Below, one piece after another: positions 11,176 to 21,493 of a stretch of 64,000 nt of DNA; the first letter of the stretch is position 1; each line of letters opens with the position of its first letter. The DNA is from Byssochlamys sp. IMV 00236. Taxonomy: Eukaryota > Ascomycota > Eurotiomycetes > Eurotiales > Thermoascaceae. The translations under genes and the position numbers were made by a program. The DNA lies in NCBI GenBank assembly GCA_001931875.2, contig MSJH02000540.1, positions 96,337 to 160,336 on the forward strand. Direction: 5' to 3'. The notes under the pieces were generated by a model. The model was not told the DNA's origin and did not search any database. It worked only from the letters and a program-made list of their open reading frames with translations.

Positions 11176-11671
11176 GAGGGGCAGCAAGCGGACAGCTTTT
11201 TGGAGGGGTTCTTTGGAGGTTTGTTTGAGGGCTGAACCGCTGGTCGGGGAGTCGACTTGCTGGGGATGAATGAGATGCAGTGGCCGTGGAAACAAAGGAA
11301 CTGGTGGCCAGCCGGGACTTTTCCTGGAGGCGGTAGAACACGCTGGAAGCGCAAGTTATTATTCTAATATTATTATTGTATTATTATTATGTCGCTGGAG
11401 GCAACAATCGAGCATGCCCGAAGCGGCTTAGCGGATGGCGGAGAGCGTGGAAGTCGCTGGATCGCTGTAGAATCATCTCTAGCGCCCGTCGAATTTTGTG
11501 CCTGCTGCTGCTTCAAGAACAAAAGGGCTTCCCCTCTCCGACTCTTCCCTCTTCTTCTTTCTTCAGACAACTATCATCCTCCATATCCTTTGGATCTGCT
11601 TGCCGTGCAGTTCTCATATCTACCACCTCTGTCTCACCTCTACATCCTCCTCCACATTTCTCTTCCGTTCT

Positions 11672-11822
11672 GTAAGTGGTTTTGCCTCCGTCATTTGTTT
11701 GTCCGTCGGTCGCAGGAGCTTGGGCCTCACTGCAACGAGAATTTAAATAAATTCGACGAGCAGCAGCAGCAGCAGCAGTGAGATTTTCAAATTCTCGAGT
11801 GCTAACGCAATCATATCTCTAG
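11672..11822 (+). other. Probable intron in the hsp90 5' leader
   Basis: A consensus GTAAGT donor at 11672, a CTAAC branch site at about 11802-11806 and a CTCTAG acceptor at 11821-11822 define a 151-nt intron ending 33 nt before the hsp90 ATG. It contains six CAG repeats (11761-11778). It would be removed from the mature leader, which also takes out the end of an upstream frame. Confidence 0.6.
11761..11778 (+). repeat. (CAG)6 repeat in the hsp90 leader
   Basis: Six perfect CAG units, inside the predicted leader intron, 78 nt before the start codon. Confidence 0.85.
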
Positions 11823-11855
11823 ATACCCCCCTCTTTTTCACACACTTCTTTCACG

Positions 11856-14021
11856 ATGTCGGAAACTTTCGAGTTCCAGGCTGAGATCTCTCAGCTGCTC
11901 TCGCTGATCATCAACACTGTCTACTCTAACAAGGAGATCTTCCTGCGAGAGCTGATCTCCAACGCCTCCGATGCTCTGGACAAGATCCGCTATGAGGCTC
12001 TTTCAGACCCGTCCAAGCTCGATTCGGGCAAGGACCTCCGTATCGACATCATCCCCAACAAGGAGGCCAAGACGCTGACCATCCGCGATACCGGTATTGG
12101 TATGACTAAGGCGGTAAGTAACCAACGCGAATCCTTCATAAAGAGGTGTGTGGGGAGAGCAGTGGACTGACAGAATGAACAGGACTTGGTTAACAACCTG
12201 GGTACCATTGCCCGCTCCGGTACTAAGCAGTTCATGGAGGCTCTGACTGCTGGTGCTGATATCTCCATGATTGGTCAGTTCGGTGTCGGTTTCTACTCCG
12301 CTTATCTCGTGGCCGACAAGGTCACCGTTGTCTCCAAGAACAACGATGACGAACAGTACGTCTGGGAGTCTTCTGCCGGTGGTACCTTCAAGATCACCCA
12401 GGACACCGAGGGCGAGCAGCTTGGCCGTGGTACCAAGATCATCCTCCACCTGAAGGATGAGCAGATGGACTACCTCAACGAGAGCAAGATCAAGGAGGTT
12501 GTCAAGAAGCACTCCGAGTTCATCTCCTACCCTATCTACCTCCACGTCCTGAAGGAGACCGAGAAGGAGGTCCCCGAGGAGGAGGAAGAGGAGAAGAAGG
12601 AGGAGGACGAGGAGAAGAAGCCCAAGGTCGAGGAGGTCGACGAGGAGGAGGAGAAGAAGGAGAAGAAGACTAAGAAGGTCAAGGAGTCTAAGATCGAGGA
12701 GGAGGAGCTCAACAAGACCAAGCCCATCTGGACTCGTAACCCTGCCGACATCACCCAGGAGGAGTACGCCGCTTTCTACAAGTCGCTCTCCAACGACTGG
12801 GAGGACCACCTCGCCGTCAAGCACTTCTCCGTCGAGGGTCAGCTTGAGTTCCGCGCCATCCTCTTCGTTCCCAAGCGTGCTCCCTTCGACCTCTTCGAGA
12901 CCAAGAAGACCAAGAACAACATCAAGCTGTACGTCCGCCGTGTTTTCATCACCGACGATGCCACCGACCTCATTCCCGAGTGGCTCAGCTTCGTCAAGGG
13001 TGTTGTCGACTCTGAGGACCTGCCTCTCAACCTGTCTCGTGAGACCCTGCAGCAGAACAAGATCATGAAGGTCATCAAGAAGAACATTGTCAAGAAGTGT
13101 CTCGAGCTCTTCAACGAGATTGCTGAGGACCGTGAGCAGTTCGACAAGTTCTACTCTGCCTTCAGCAAGAACATCAAGCTCGGTATCCACGAGGACTCCC
13201 AGAACCGCCCTGCTCTTGCCAAGCTCCTCCGCTTCAACTCCACCAAGAGTGGTGACGAGGCCACCTCCCTCACCGACTACATCACCCGCATGCAGGAGCA
13301 CCAGAAGAACATCTACTACATCACTGGCGAGTCCCTCAAGGCCGTCCAGAAGTCTCCCTTCCTGGACACCCTCAAGCAGAAGAACTTCGAGGTTCTGTTC
13401 TTGGTTGACCCCATTGACGAGTACGCTATGACTCAGCTGAAGGAGTTCGAGGGCAAGAAGCTCGTCGACATCACCAAGGACTTCGAGCTCGAGGAGACCG
13501 ACGAGGAGAAGGCTGAGCGCGAGAAGGAGGAGAAGGAGTACGAGGGTCTCGCCAAGAGCCTCAAGAACATCCTTGGTGACAAGGTTGAGAAGGTCGTTGT
13601 CTCTCACAAGCTGATTGGCTCTCCTTGCGCCATCCGTACCGGCCAGTTCGGTTGGTCCGCCAACATGGAGCGTATCATGAAGGCCCAGGCCCTCCGTGAC
13701 ACTTCCATGAGCTCTTACATGTCTTCCAAGAAGACTTTTGAGATCTCTCCCAAGTCTCCCATCATCAAGGAGCTCAAGAAGAAGGTTGAGTCTGACGGTG
13801 AGAATGACCGCACCGTCAAGTCGATCACTCAGCTGCTCTACGAGACCTCCCTGCTGGTCTCTGGATTCACCATTGAGGAGCCTGCCAGCTTCGCTGAGCG
13901 CATCCACAAGCTGGTCTCTCTCGGCCTGAATGTCGACGAGGAGGCTGAGGCCGAGACCAAGACCGAGGAGGCTCCTGCCGCCGAGGCCACCGGCGAGAGC
14001 GCCATGGAGGAGGTTGACTAA
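11856..14021 (+). CDS. hsp90: Heat shock protein 90 (cytosolic chaperone)
   Basis: Two exons: 11856-12113 and 12183-14021 (698 aa). This is the ATP-dependent cytosolic chaperone for kinases, transcription factors and steroid-receptor-like clients. The N-terminal GHKL ATPase is intact: Glu32 (catalytic), Asn36 and Asp39 lie in [15 protein letters not shown], and Asp78 in DTGIGM. A charged Glu/Lys linker spans about residues 212-262, the middle and dimerisation domains follow, and the C-terminus is MEEVD (694-698), the docking site for TPR co-chaperones. Length matches fungal Hsp90 (about 700). The single 69-nt intron splits the ATPase domain just after DTGIGMTKA. Codon use is strongly biased to GAG/AAG/CTC, as in highly expressed genes. 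Heat-shock elements upstream fit Hsf1 control. Confidence 0.97.
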
Positions 14022-15378
14022 ATGATGTCTGCCATGCGATATGATGAAATGGGTGTAACATCTACTGGTTTCATGAATTTCCTATAGTTTTCATTTCCTT
14101 TTATTAATTCTACCTAATGTTTCGGCCTGTCGCCTCAGACGTTCTTACTCTGAGCGCCTTGTTTTCGGAACGAGAGGGGATGAGCCTTTGATTGTGCTTT
14201 GTCACGCGGCGTTTCGAGCGGTTTTCCAGTGCTTCGTCTCTTTCATTTCTCTGGTGTGTAACTGGTTCATGAGAGCTCCGTGCCTCTTGAGATTGAAAGT
14301 GCTCTCGGAAGATTCGGACGGAGTCTGTAGGTAGATTATGAAAAGTATTTACTTACGTTTTCCACATTTCTTTCCCATAAGACATCAGATCCCGTAGAAG
14401 ATTTATATTGTGGGCAAGGCGATGCTCAAGCCCAAGGTTGACGGGGGCGTGAAGTAGGGTTACGTCAAGCGCTTCGGAATGTCTCCGCTCCGCCGCCTCC
14501 GGAGTTCAAGTTGAGTGCAGCGATTTTAATGCAGTTAGGTAGAGTAGATGCATCAGTGGATATAATGTAAGCATATAAGAATGGGAAATCACTTGAACTG
14601 TATAGGTAGTTATCCATTAATGAACTACTTAGTAAGTATTGGCTGATAGTTAAATAATTAACTACTGCACGCATCTACCGGTGGGGTCGGCATTGGCAGC
14701 CTACGTAATTGTCCCTTGATAAGCAGCTTTGGCGAGAACAATCTCCTCTTATAGCTCATTTATCATGTAGGATCGAGCTGTATATCGAATCCCATTTACA
14801 CTATTGCCCATCTTCCATCGATCTTCTCTTTTGAAGAGCGTGGTGGAGTGTATCATTATAATCTTAGCTCGTATAAGACGTCACTAGATACCTATCTGGT
14901 CGAGCAATCTGTTTGTTACCTCGGGAGGTATTCTTTCTCAACGGAGAGAGAATACCTAGTCAGATATCCTAATTGCATCCATACTGTTTATATAAACTGA
15001 ACTGGCTGGAGAAATCATTGCGGCTGAATGTCCTCTGGGTTTCTTTAACATCCTCTTGGTGAGTTGTATTCATTATCACTCTGGTCTCGTGACCGCGAGT
15101 ATCATCCCATTCGGTGGGAAGGTGAAAGGTTGACTCTCCTATCAAACTATAGCGCAAAGGTTGAATGTGGAATCATTATTTTTTGACACGAGGGAGCTTC
15201 GAGGGATTGGAAGTCTCATCACTACCTACATACGACAATCGAATCACGGGGTTACAGAACCATCTTGTTTTGTTCTACCAGAGAAAGCCAACACCTCTAA
15301 TTGGGCCAAGGAGAATATCCCAATCAATCAATCAATCAATCCATCAATCAATTATCAATCCCAAAATCTACTACCACC
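14022..15378. other. Intergenic region, hsp90 3' end and next promoter
   Basis: AT-rich; no coding frame of interest. The end of the region carries ATCA repeats just before the next start codon. Confidence 0.6.
15321..15352 (+). repeat. (ATCA)n repeat in the leader of the DHCR24-like gene
   Basis: Tandem CAAT/ATCA units, about seven with one change, ending 27 nt before the ATG at 15379. The reading frame happens to be open through it, but the CCACC-ATGG context at 15379 is the better start. Confidence 0.8.
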
Positions 15379-17133
15379 ATGGATCCTCACCACAATGCCA
15401 CCGTCCTCCATATCTCCCAACAAGTCCAATCCTTTTCTTCCCAAAAACTGCCCTTCCACATATACCACGGGACGACCAGCAGCACTCGCCGCGCCTCCTA
15501 CACGCGCTCCAACACCATCGACACCAGCTCCCTCAACCGCGTTCTCCGCATCACGAACACGACCCATAAAAAGACAGCCCTCGTTGAACCGAATGTTTCC
15601 ATGGACGTGTTGGTGAAGGCTTGTTTAAAGGAGGGGCTGGTGCCGTTGGTCGTGATGGAGTTTCCGGGCATTACTGTCGGGGGTGGGTTTGCAGGGACGA
15701 GTGGTGAGAGTAGTTCGTTTCGGTATGGGTTTTTCGATCGGATCGTGTGTTGGATTGAGATGGTGTTGGCCGATGGGGAGATTGTGGAGGCGTATCCGGC
15801 TTCTGCGTCTTCAGAAGAAGAAGAAGATGAAGAAGAAGGGGAAAGGGAAAGAAAGGGGAAGAATGAAGACCTCTTCTACGGCGCAGCATCCTCGTTTGGA
15901 ACGTTAGGTATCACGACATGTCTGGAGGTGAAGCTACGGGATGCGAAGCCCTTTGTGCAATTGAGCTATTTCCCCATTTCTAGCGCGAAAGAGATGAGAG
16001 AGAAAATCAATGAGGTTGCATTGGATATGAAATACGAGTATCTCGATGGGATACTTTTCGGGAAAGATAGGGGTGTGGTTTGTGCTGGCTTCCTGGCTGA
16101 TCGGGAGGAGTCTTCCTCATCATCATCGACGTCGGTATCGAAAATGAAAACGAAAGAAGAAGAATGCCTCCCGATCCAACACTTCACCCGTCCGCAAGAT
16201 CCATGGTTCTATACACATGCTGAAGATGTACTCACCAAATATTATCCCAAGTCACCAGAATCATCATCATCATCACCCAAGACTTCATCTTCTCTTCACA
16301 CCGAACTCATCCCCACAACAGACTATTTCTTCCGCTACGACCGCGGTGCCTTCTGGGGCGGCAGATATTCCTTCTCATACTTCCTTATGCCCTTCAACGC
16401 CTTCACACGTTGGGTCCTAGACCCATTCATGCACACACGCGTCATGTATCACGCATTACATAAAAGCGGTCTCGCGAAACGATACATCATTCAAGATGTG
16501 GGTATACCCAGTGATAAATTGGATGAGTTCGTGGACTATCTTCATGAGGAATTTGGTTATTATCCTATATGGATTTGTCCCTTGAAGGAACAGGGAGCGA
16601 GTGGTGTTGGAAATAACCAGAAGAGGAAGAAGGGGTATGGGCCTATTATTATCCTTGCCGAGGACGCAGAGAAAGAGACTCGTCCACAGAGCCAAGACAG
16701 AAACGAACAACAAGAAGATACTGATACTAGCTTGATTCCCGAGTCCATCAACGTCGGAATATGGGGCCCCTGTCCCTGGGGTTCATCTTCTCCCTCAGGA
16801 TTCAAAGCCTATAATCGCCGTCTAGAGCAAAAAGTCCATTCTCTCGGCGGCCAGAAGTGTCTATACGCCCATACGTATTACACAGAAGAGGAGTTTTGGG
16901 CGATATACGATCGAGAGACGTATCGGAAGTTGAGGGAGAAGTATCACGCGGAATATCTACCGGATTTGTGGGAGAAGGTTAGGGTTAAGGATGATAATAA
17001 TGCTGTGGATGGACGGAAAGGTAATAATGGTTGGGGGAGGGCGGTTTGGGGATGGGTTAAGGAGATATGGCCGTTGAGAGGGGTGTATGGGGTTTTGAGT
17101 GTGGTGGTTGGGGCGAGGGAGTATTTGCTTTGA
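15379..17133 (+). CDS. FAD-binding oxidoreductase, DHCR24/DWF1 (Diminuto)-like
   Basis: A single exon of 584 aa. The start at 15379 lies in a near-ideal CCACCATGG context. An N-terminal FAD-binding (PCMH-type) domain is visible: ALVEPNVSMDVLVKACLKEG, then MEFPGITVGGGFAGTSGESSSFRYGFF (about residues 70-120), which is highly characteristic of the Delta24-sterol reductase family. C-terminal segments match the same family (HTYYTEEEFWAIYDRE near 510, then YRKLREKYHA). Animal DHCR24 and plant DWF1 reduce the sterol side chain. Fungi make ergosterol with Erg4/Erg5, so the real substrate here is uncertain. Low-complexity inserts (Glu/Lys-rich at about 141-160; Ser-rich at about 250 and 295) are unusual for the family. 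No clear N-terminal membrane anchor is seen, unlike animal DHCR24. It is convergent with the GTPase gene on its right. Confidence 0.85.
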   Translation: MDPHHNATVLHISQQVQSFSSQKLPFHIYHGTTSSTRRASYTRSNTIDTSSLNRVLRITNTTHKKTALVEPNVSMDVLVKACLKEGLVPLVVMEFPGITVGGGFAGTSGESSSFRYGFFDRIVCWIEMVLADGEIVEAYPASASSEEEEDEEEGERERKGKNEDLFYGAASSFGTLGITTCLEVKLRDAKPFVQLSYFPISSAKEMREKINEVALDMKYEYLDGILFGKDRGVVCAGFLADREESSSSSSTSVSKMKTKEEECLPIQHFTRPQDPWFYTHAEDVLTKYYPKSPESSSSSPKTSSSLHTELIPTTDYFFRYDRGAFWGGRYSFSYFLMPFNAFTRWVLDPFMHTRVMYHALHKSGLAKRYIIQDVGIPSDKLDEFVDYLHEEFGYYPIWICPLKEQGASGVGNNQKRKKGYGPIIILAEDAEKETRPQSQDRNEQQEDTDTSLIPESINVGIWGPCPWGSSSPSGFKAYNRRLEQKVHSLGGQKCLYAHTYYTEEEFWAIYDRETYRKLREKYHAEYLPDLWEKVRVKDDNNAVDGRKGNNGWGRAVWGWVKEIWPLRGVYGVLSVVVGAREYLL

Positions 17134-17759
17134 ACGAATGCTGGGCGGTCAGGTCAAGACCGATGTTTTCTTTTTTTTTTTCAAGATAATTTACAGCCGT
17201 TGCAGGCCTGCATCTTTCAAATTGAAGAGGTTTAATTGGGATTGAACATCTAAAACAAGAGCCTCCTAGTTACTGCACCAGGGGTATTGTATTGCTAACT
17301 CCCGGAATGGACCGTGACTCCGCCGTGCCCTTTTGATGACTGACAGGAGAAACTGTCGGTCCCGATCACAGACACCGATCAATCGACACAAAAGGCAGGA
17401 TGACGTGTAGACAAGGAGGAGACACATGAGGAGACACATGAATGATCGAGTGGATATAGGGAAAGAAGGCCGAAAGACTATCCGTGAATGCGCCAGTCCG
17501 ATGATGATGATGATGATGATGAGCCCTACCGTGCCATTCATGCATGCTGACAATAGTATTCAAAGCACATGGGAATTAGTAGGAAATCGAATGAGAGGAG
17601 GGAAAAAAAAGGAAGAGGTCGACATGAAGGATTTCGGACCAAGGTCCGTTACCGGAGAACAAGATCAATGATGCTCTGCGTTGACCTGACAAGACTTGAA
17701 ACGAGAGAACATCATCACGAGGATGTCTACTCTTCTCGACTCCGTGCGTTTGAAGTATG
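17134..17759. other. Intergenic between convergent genes
   Basis: The shared 3' region of the DHCR24-like gene and the septin-like gene. It includes an (ATG/ATC)n microsatellite at 17501-17521. No gene seen. Confidence 0.6.
17501..17521. repeat. (ATG)n microsatellite
   Basis: Seven perfect ATG units on the plus strand, in the 3' intergenic stretch between two convergent genes. Confidence 0.9.
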
Positions 17760-20005
17760 CTAATGACTGCCAAACCAGTTGAAACGCCAGTCCGATAGAC
17801 TCTGCGATGATACGCCCCAGCTCTTCGAGAGCCATAGGGCTAAGCCCCCTACGACACCAAAGCTGCCTACAACTTGGATGGCAACCCATCCTTTTCGTCT
17901 GAGATCGTCGTTCCACAGCATCAGGCCGAAAGGATCGTGCGGACTGAGATCGGTGACACAATACTCTGCCTTTCCTCCACTTCCTGTTCGCACGAGATGG
18001 TGGCTGCCAGCCCTTTCTGCCGTTCGCCCCAACCCAGAGAAACCCGGGGTCTGAGTGATCGGGACGAGCGTGCCGTCAATGACACACTCATTGAGTCGCT
18101 CCGTTAGCCAGACAGCCCGCTCTCCTCTTGCCAGAGCGGCATATCTCTCGCGCTCATTTTGTAAACTGCGCTGCAGGTCTGCAGCCCACTTGGCCAACCG
18201 TACTTGGGCCATCCTTTCCTCGCGCTGCGTGTAGTCAGAGACACGCGCCAGGGTATAACTAGACGAGCCATCTCCAGGGTATGAGACCAGAACCTTGGGT
18301 ACAGAAGAAGTAGCTGGCGATGAATATCCAGAAGCGTTCAATCGAGATAGGGAAGCATTCGGTGCGGAGGGAGGTTTCTGAGGAATAGCACGATGCTGTG
18401 CGAGTTTCTTGGCTGAAGAGTGTCGTAGCCAGGACAAATTCTCGGGATCGAACATTTTCTCTATTAGGATTCCGAGCTCTGATGGAGCCAGCGGTTGCTC
18501 GTAATCCGGGCTCATCAACACACTCGCGTCCATGTTGTCGTCGTCGGTTGACAGGGCCGAGGACACAGCAAATGGAGACTGGGGACTGTCGTAATACCCC
18601 GGCGGTAGATCTCCAAAGAGGAAGGTCTTGATTCCAGCGTTCTGTGCCTGGGTGTGGAACGATTGCTTGATCGATGTCACTTGAGAGGGAGTCAGCAGGT
18701 CGGCCTTGGAGATAACGGGAATGACGTTGCTGAATTCGGAGAGCCTCCGGATACACTCTACATCGGTCGACAGTGTGTCTGGAGTGGATCAGTATGGCGG
18801 ATCAACATGTGGCAGAGGGACATGCTCACCTTCGGAAATGAGATACAAGACGGCGTCTACTTGAGAACCTCCGTTCCCTCCTAGCATACCCTGTAGATCG
18901 GCATTGATGCTATCAAAAGCAGCCATGGCCCGCATCAGCTGCTGGTGCATGTATTGAATGACCAAGTCGGTCTGTGCGGCCCGTGAAAGGCCAGTCCCGG
19001 GGCTATCGACGAAACAGAGGTTGCGTTCGAGCACAATGTCGCCCATGCTCTTCCGCCTGCCGAGGACACGGGAGTCCTCCAGGTCGGACCACCATGAGGG
19101 ATATGGCTTCGTGCTGGCGTATACTTCTGCAATGGTTGGACTTGACTTTGTCCGTTTGGACCGGTTCCTGGAGCGGGACCGGCCAGAGCGATTAGATTGC
19201 GGAGGTAGCGGGGCCGGAAGTGGATCAACGTGGACGATATCTTCACAGGCTTGGAAGATGGATTTGATCAGCGAGGTTTTGCCTGAGCCTGTACAGTGTC
19301 AGCTTATGTGTCCCAACAAGTCTTTTGTTGCGGGGTGTCCTGACCCGCTGCACCGGCGACGAGGACCTTGAGGCGACCCATGGTCTTCCCTCTGTCTGTA
19401 AAAGGCCGACGACTGGGCATCTTGATGCTGGGCATGATCAATTGGGAGGCACTGTCCGGTGGCTGTTGCGTTTCGACAGGCTCCTCTTCGTCGCCGGACG
19501 CGAGGGCCTGGCTGCTGATCTCATCGGTGATCGAGATGTCGTCGAGCGGCTTGAGGGACTGGTTGGATGTGGATTTGGGACTGCTGGGTAGCGAGGAAGG
19601 GTCCTCGAGAGACCCCAGATTCAAGGGAGTGACGGGCCGCGACGATGCTTCGGTGCGGTGGTCGTCGTGGAAGTCGAAGGGTTTCAGGGTGGATCTCCGT
19701 GTGATCGTTGGAGGGTTGTTGTCGTCGTCGTTGTCCTGGGAGTCTTGAACGGCATCTTCTTCGGGTGGGAATATAGATTCGGGGGCAGAGAGACTGTTGA
19801 TGGTCTCCTCTAAGCTCTGGACGCCGTACATGCTGTCTCGGGCGGCCTCTGGATCGGTGGGGGAGCTATCCTGACGGCCATCTTCCCGGGAGAGGAAGAA
19901 GGTCGTGGGCGCTGCGCTGCGGAGATCGGACCAGGGCGGAACAGCCTCGACGACGGACGGTTTACGGGAGTGAGACGGTAGCCCGTCAGGGACGACCGGC
20001 CTCAT
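17760..20005 (-). CDS. Septin-like P-loop GTPase with C-terminal membrane segment
   Basis: Three exons: 20005-19345, 19288-18830 and 18778-17760 (712 aa). A long disordered Ser/Pro-rich N-terminus (about 1-205) precedes the GTPase domain. Motifs are G1 GAAGSGKT (residues 218-225, split by the first intron), a G3-type DSPGTG, and a G4-type SKADLL. The segment between them (VIQYMHQQLMRAM, DAVLYLISEG, VECIRRLSEFSNVIPVISKADLLTP) is septin-like. An Arg/Glu-rich helical stretch follows (ERYAALARGERAVWLTERLN). Near the C-terminus lies one hydrophobic helix (GWVAIQVVGSFGVVGGLALWL), then about 20 residues. Septins polymerise at septa and the cortex, but this divergent type with its own membrane anchor is not one of the core AspA-AspE proteins by my reading. 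Function is inferred only from the domain. Confidence 0.82.
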
Positions 20006-21493
20006 GGTGCCAGACGAGAGAAGGCAAACCGGGAATAGCGAGGAGGAGGAGGAGAGAGAAGTGAAGACGATCGATAGTAAGTATCGGGCTGGTCTGATGA
20101 TGGAGGGTCATGTAAGTATGTCACTGGGAGTCGTCAGCCCAACCCCGCGGAGTCAAGCCGGCGACAGACACCCGCTTGGCAGCTCAGGAACTGTCGGCCG
20201 TCGCCAGGATGGAATTCCAGACCAGTGTCGAGGAATTAGAATTATCTACAGGGTGAGTTTGACGCGGAGGATCTCGATCTCAGCTCGTTTCAGTAACTAA
20301 CTACTCGACTTGTTTTGACGAGGATTTACGGAGTACCTAACATAGAGATAGATGCCTCTTCATCAACGCGTTTGGCCCCAAACTGACTGGTTACACCATT
20401 AAGCTATTGATTAATTAATAAAATAAAATAAAAAGCCATATTACTTGTGTTGATTGAGAAATCCTTATTTAATGAAATTTACTTTCCACAGACCTTCGAG
20501 ATGAGACGAGGAGAGTTAATTTAATTTAATTTAATTTAGGTGAATTGAATCCGTGAGTATCCCAACGATCAGCCTGCCCATCCTTATCACCGTATCTATC
20601 TCGGTTTATCTATCGGGCAATACGCGATACCGCATCTGGACGGCTCAGCCGGAGGATCGGGGATACTGTATCGCCGAGAGGGGTGTGGCCCAAACAGGAA
20701 AGTTTCCCCATCGGAACGGGAAAAAAAGGCGTCAATTGGCTGCAAAGAGGACGATGTGATAATTAATTATTATTATTATAGAGCAGAGCAGAGTAGAGAG
20801 TAATAGTCTAGAGTAGAGTAGAGCAAAAAGGACACCACCTAGAATACCTAGAAGCGAAAATCAGTTAAGAACGAGTATGCTCCGTAGTTAACTAGAGGCT
20901 ATTCTAGCCTACACCCCGCACGAGGGAAAGCTCCAGCAAGCGGGCGTCCTTAATAATAATTAGTACATTTTTTTTTCTAGAGATGCCACCGCTTTAGTTT
21001 AGCGAAGTGGTACTACTACTGGCAACCATCCCATGGATTCTTATTATTGCACTAACGACGCCATAACGAGGCTTTTTGCAGAGTCGCATTGCCGGCCACT
21101 ATTACTGGCTCTGCTCATTTCTGGTCCGTCCCATCTAGCCAGCCCGATCCCCCCCGACTGCTGCGCCAAGTCGGGACACCCGAACGGAGGGAATCGAACA
21201 GCTCTCGTCTCGTCTCTTCTCTCCCACAACCTTCGTTTCCCTCACCACGACCTCGTCTCTACAAATTCATCTCTCGTTGCGTGTGTGTGATGGTGGGCTG
21301 CGCCATGAACATCCAGTGGTCGTGTTGATTCCTCATTGCCGAAGCCGCAGCCACCTGCGGCCCCCTCAGCTTGCGCCTCGACGATAGATAGCGATTAGAA
21401 CTGGACGACGCCAAGATCATAAAAAATTTCAAAAAAAAAGGACATCCCTCATCGAGAATTGCGTCTGTCTAGAAGACGATCACCGTGACGGCA
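20006..21493. other. Divergent intergenic region between the GTPase and bHLH genes
   Basis: About 1.5 kb of shared upstream sequence. It contains AAAAT and TTTAA pentamer repeats (about 20420-20435 and 20517-20538), a TACGGAGTAC motif at 20327-20336, ATT repeats near 20760-20780 and AGAGT repeats near 20790-20825. The last 250 nt are C/T-rich and form the bHLH leader. No gene seen. Confidence 0.6.
20517..20538. repeat. (TTTAA)n repeat
   Basis: Four tandem AATTT units in the intergenic region. Confidence 0.85.

Noticed and set aside
11389..11781. 130-codon frame upstream of hsp90 ending in Gln codons
   Set aside because: It starts in likely promoter sequence and runs across the predicted leader intron. 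Its composition is Ser/Leu/Pro with no domain.
12003..13907. 634-codon open frame antisense to hsp90
   Set aside because: It mirrors the GAG/AAG/CTC codon bias of hsp90 (Leu- and Val-rich product), lacks any domain, and would need to read through the real gene. Such antisense frames are a known artefact of codon bias.
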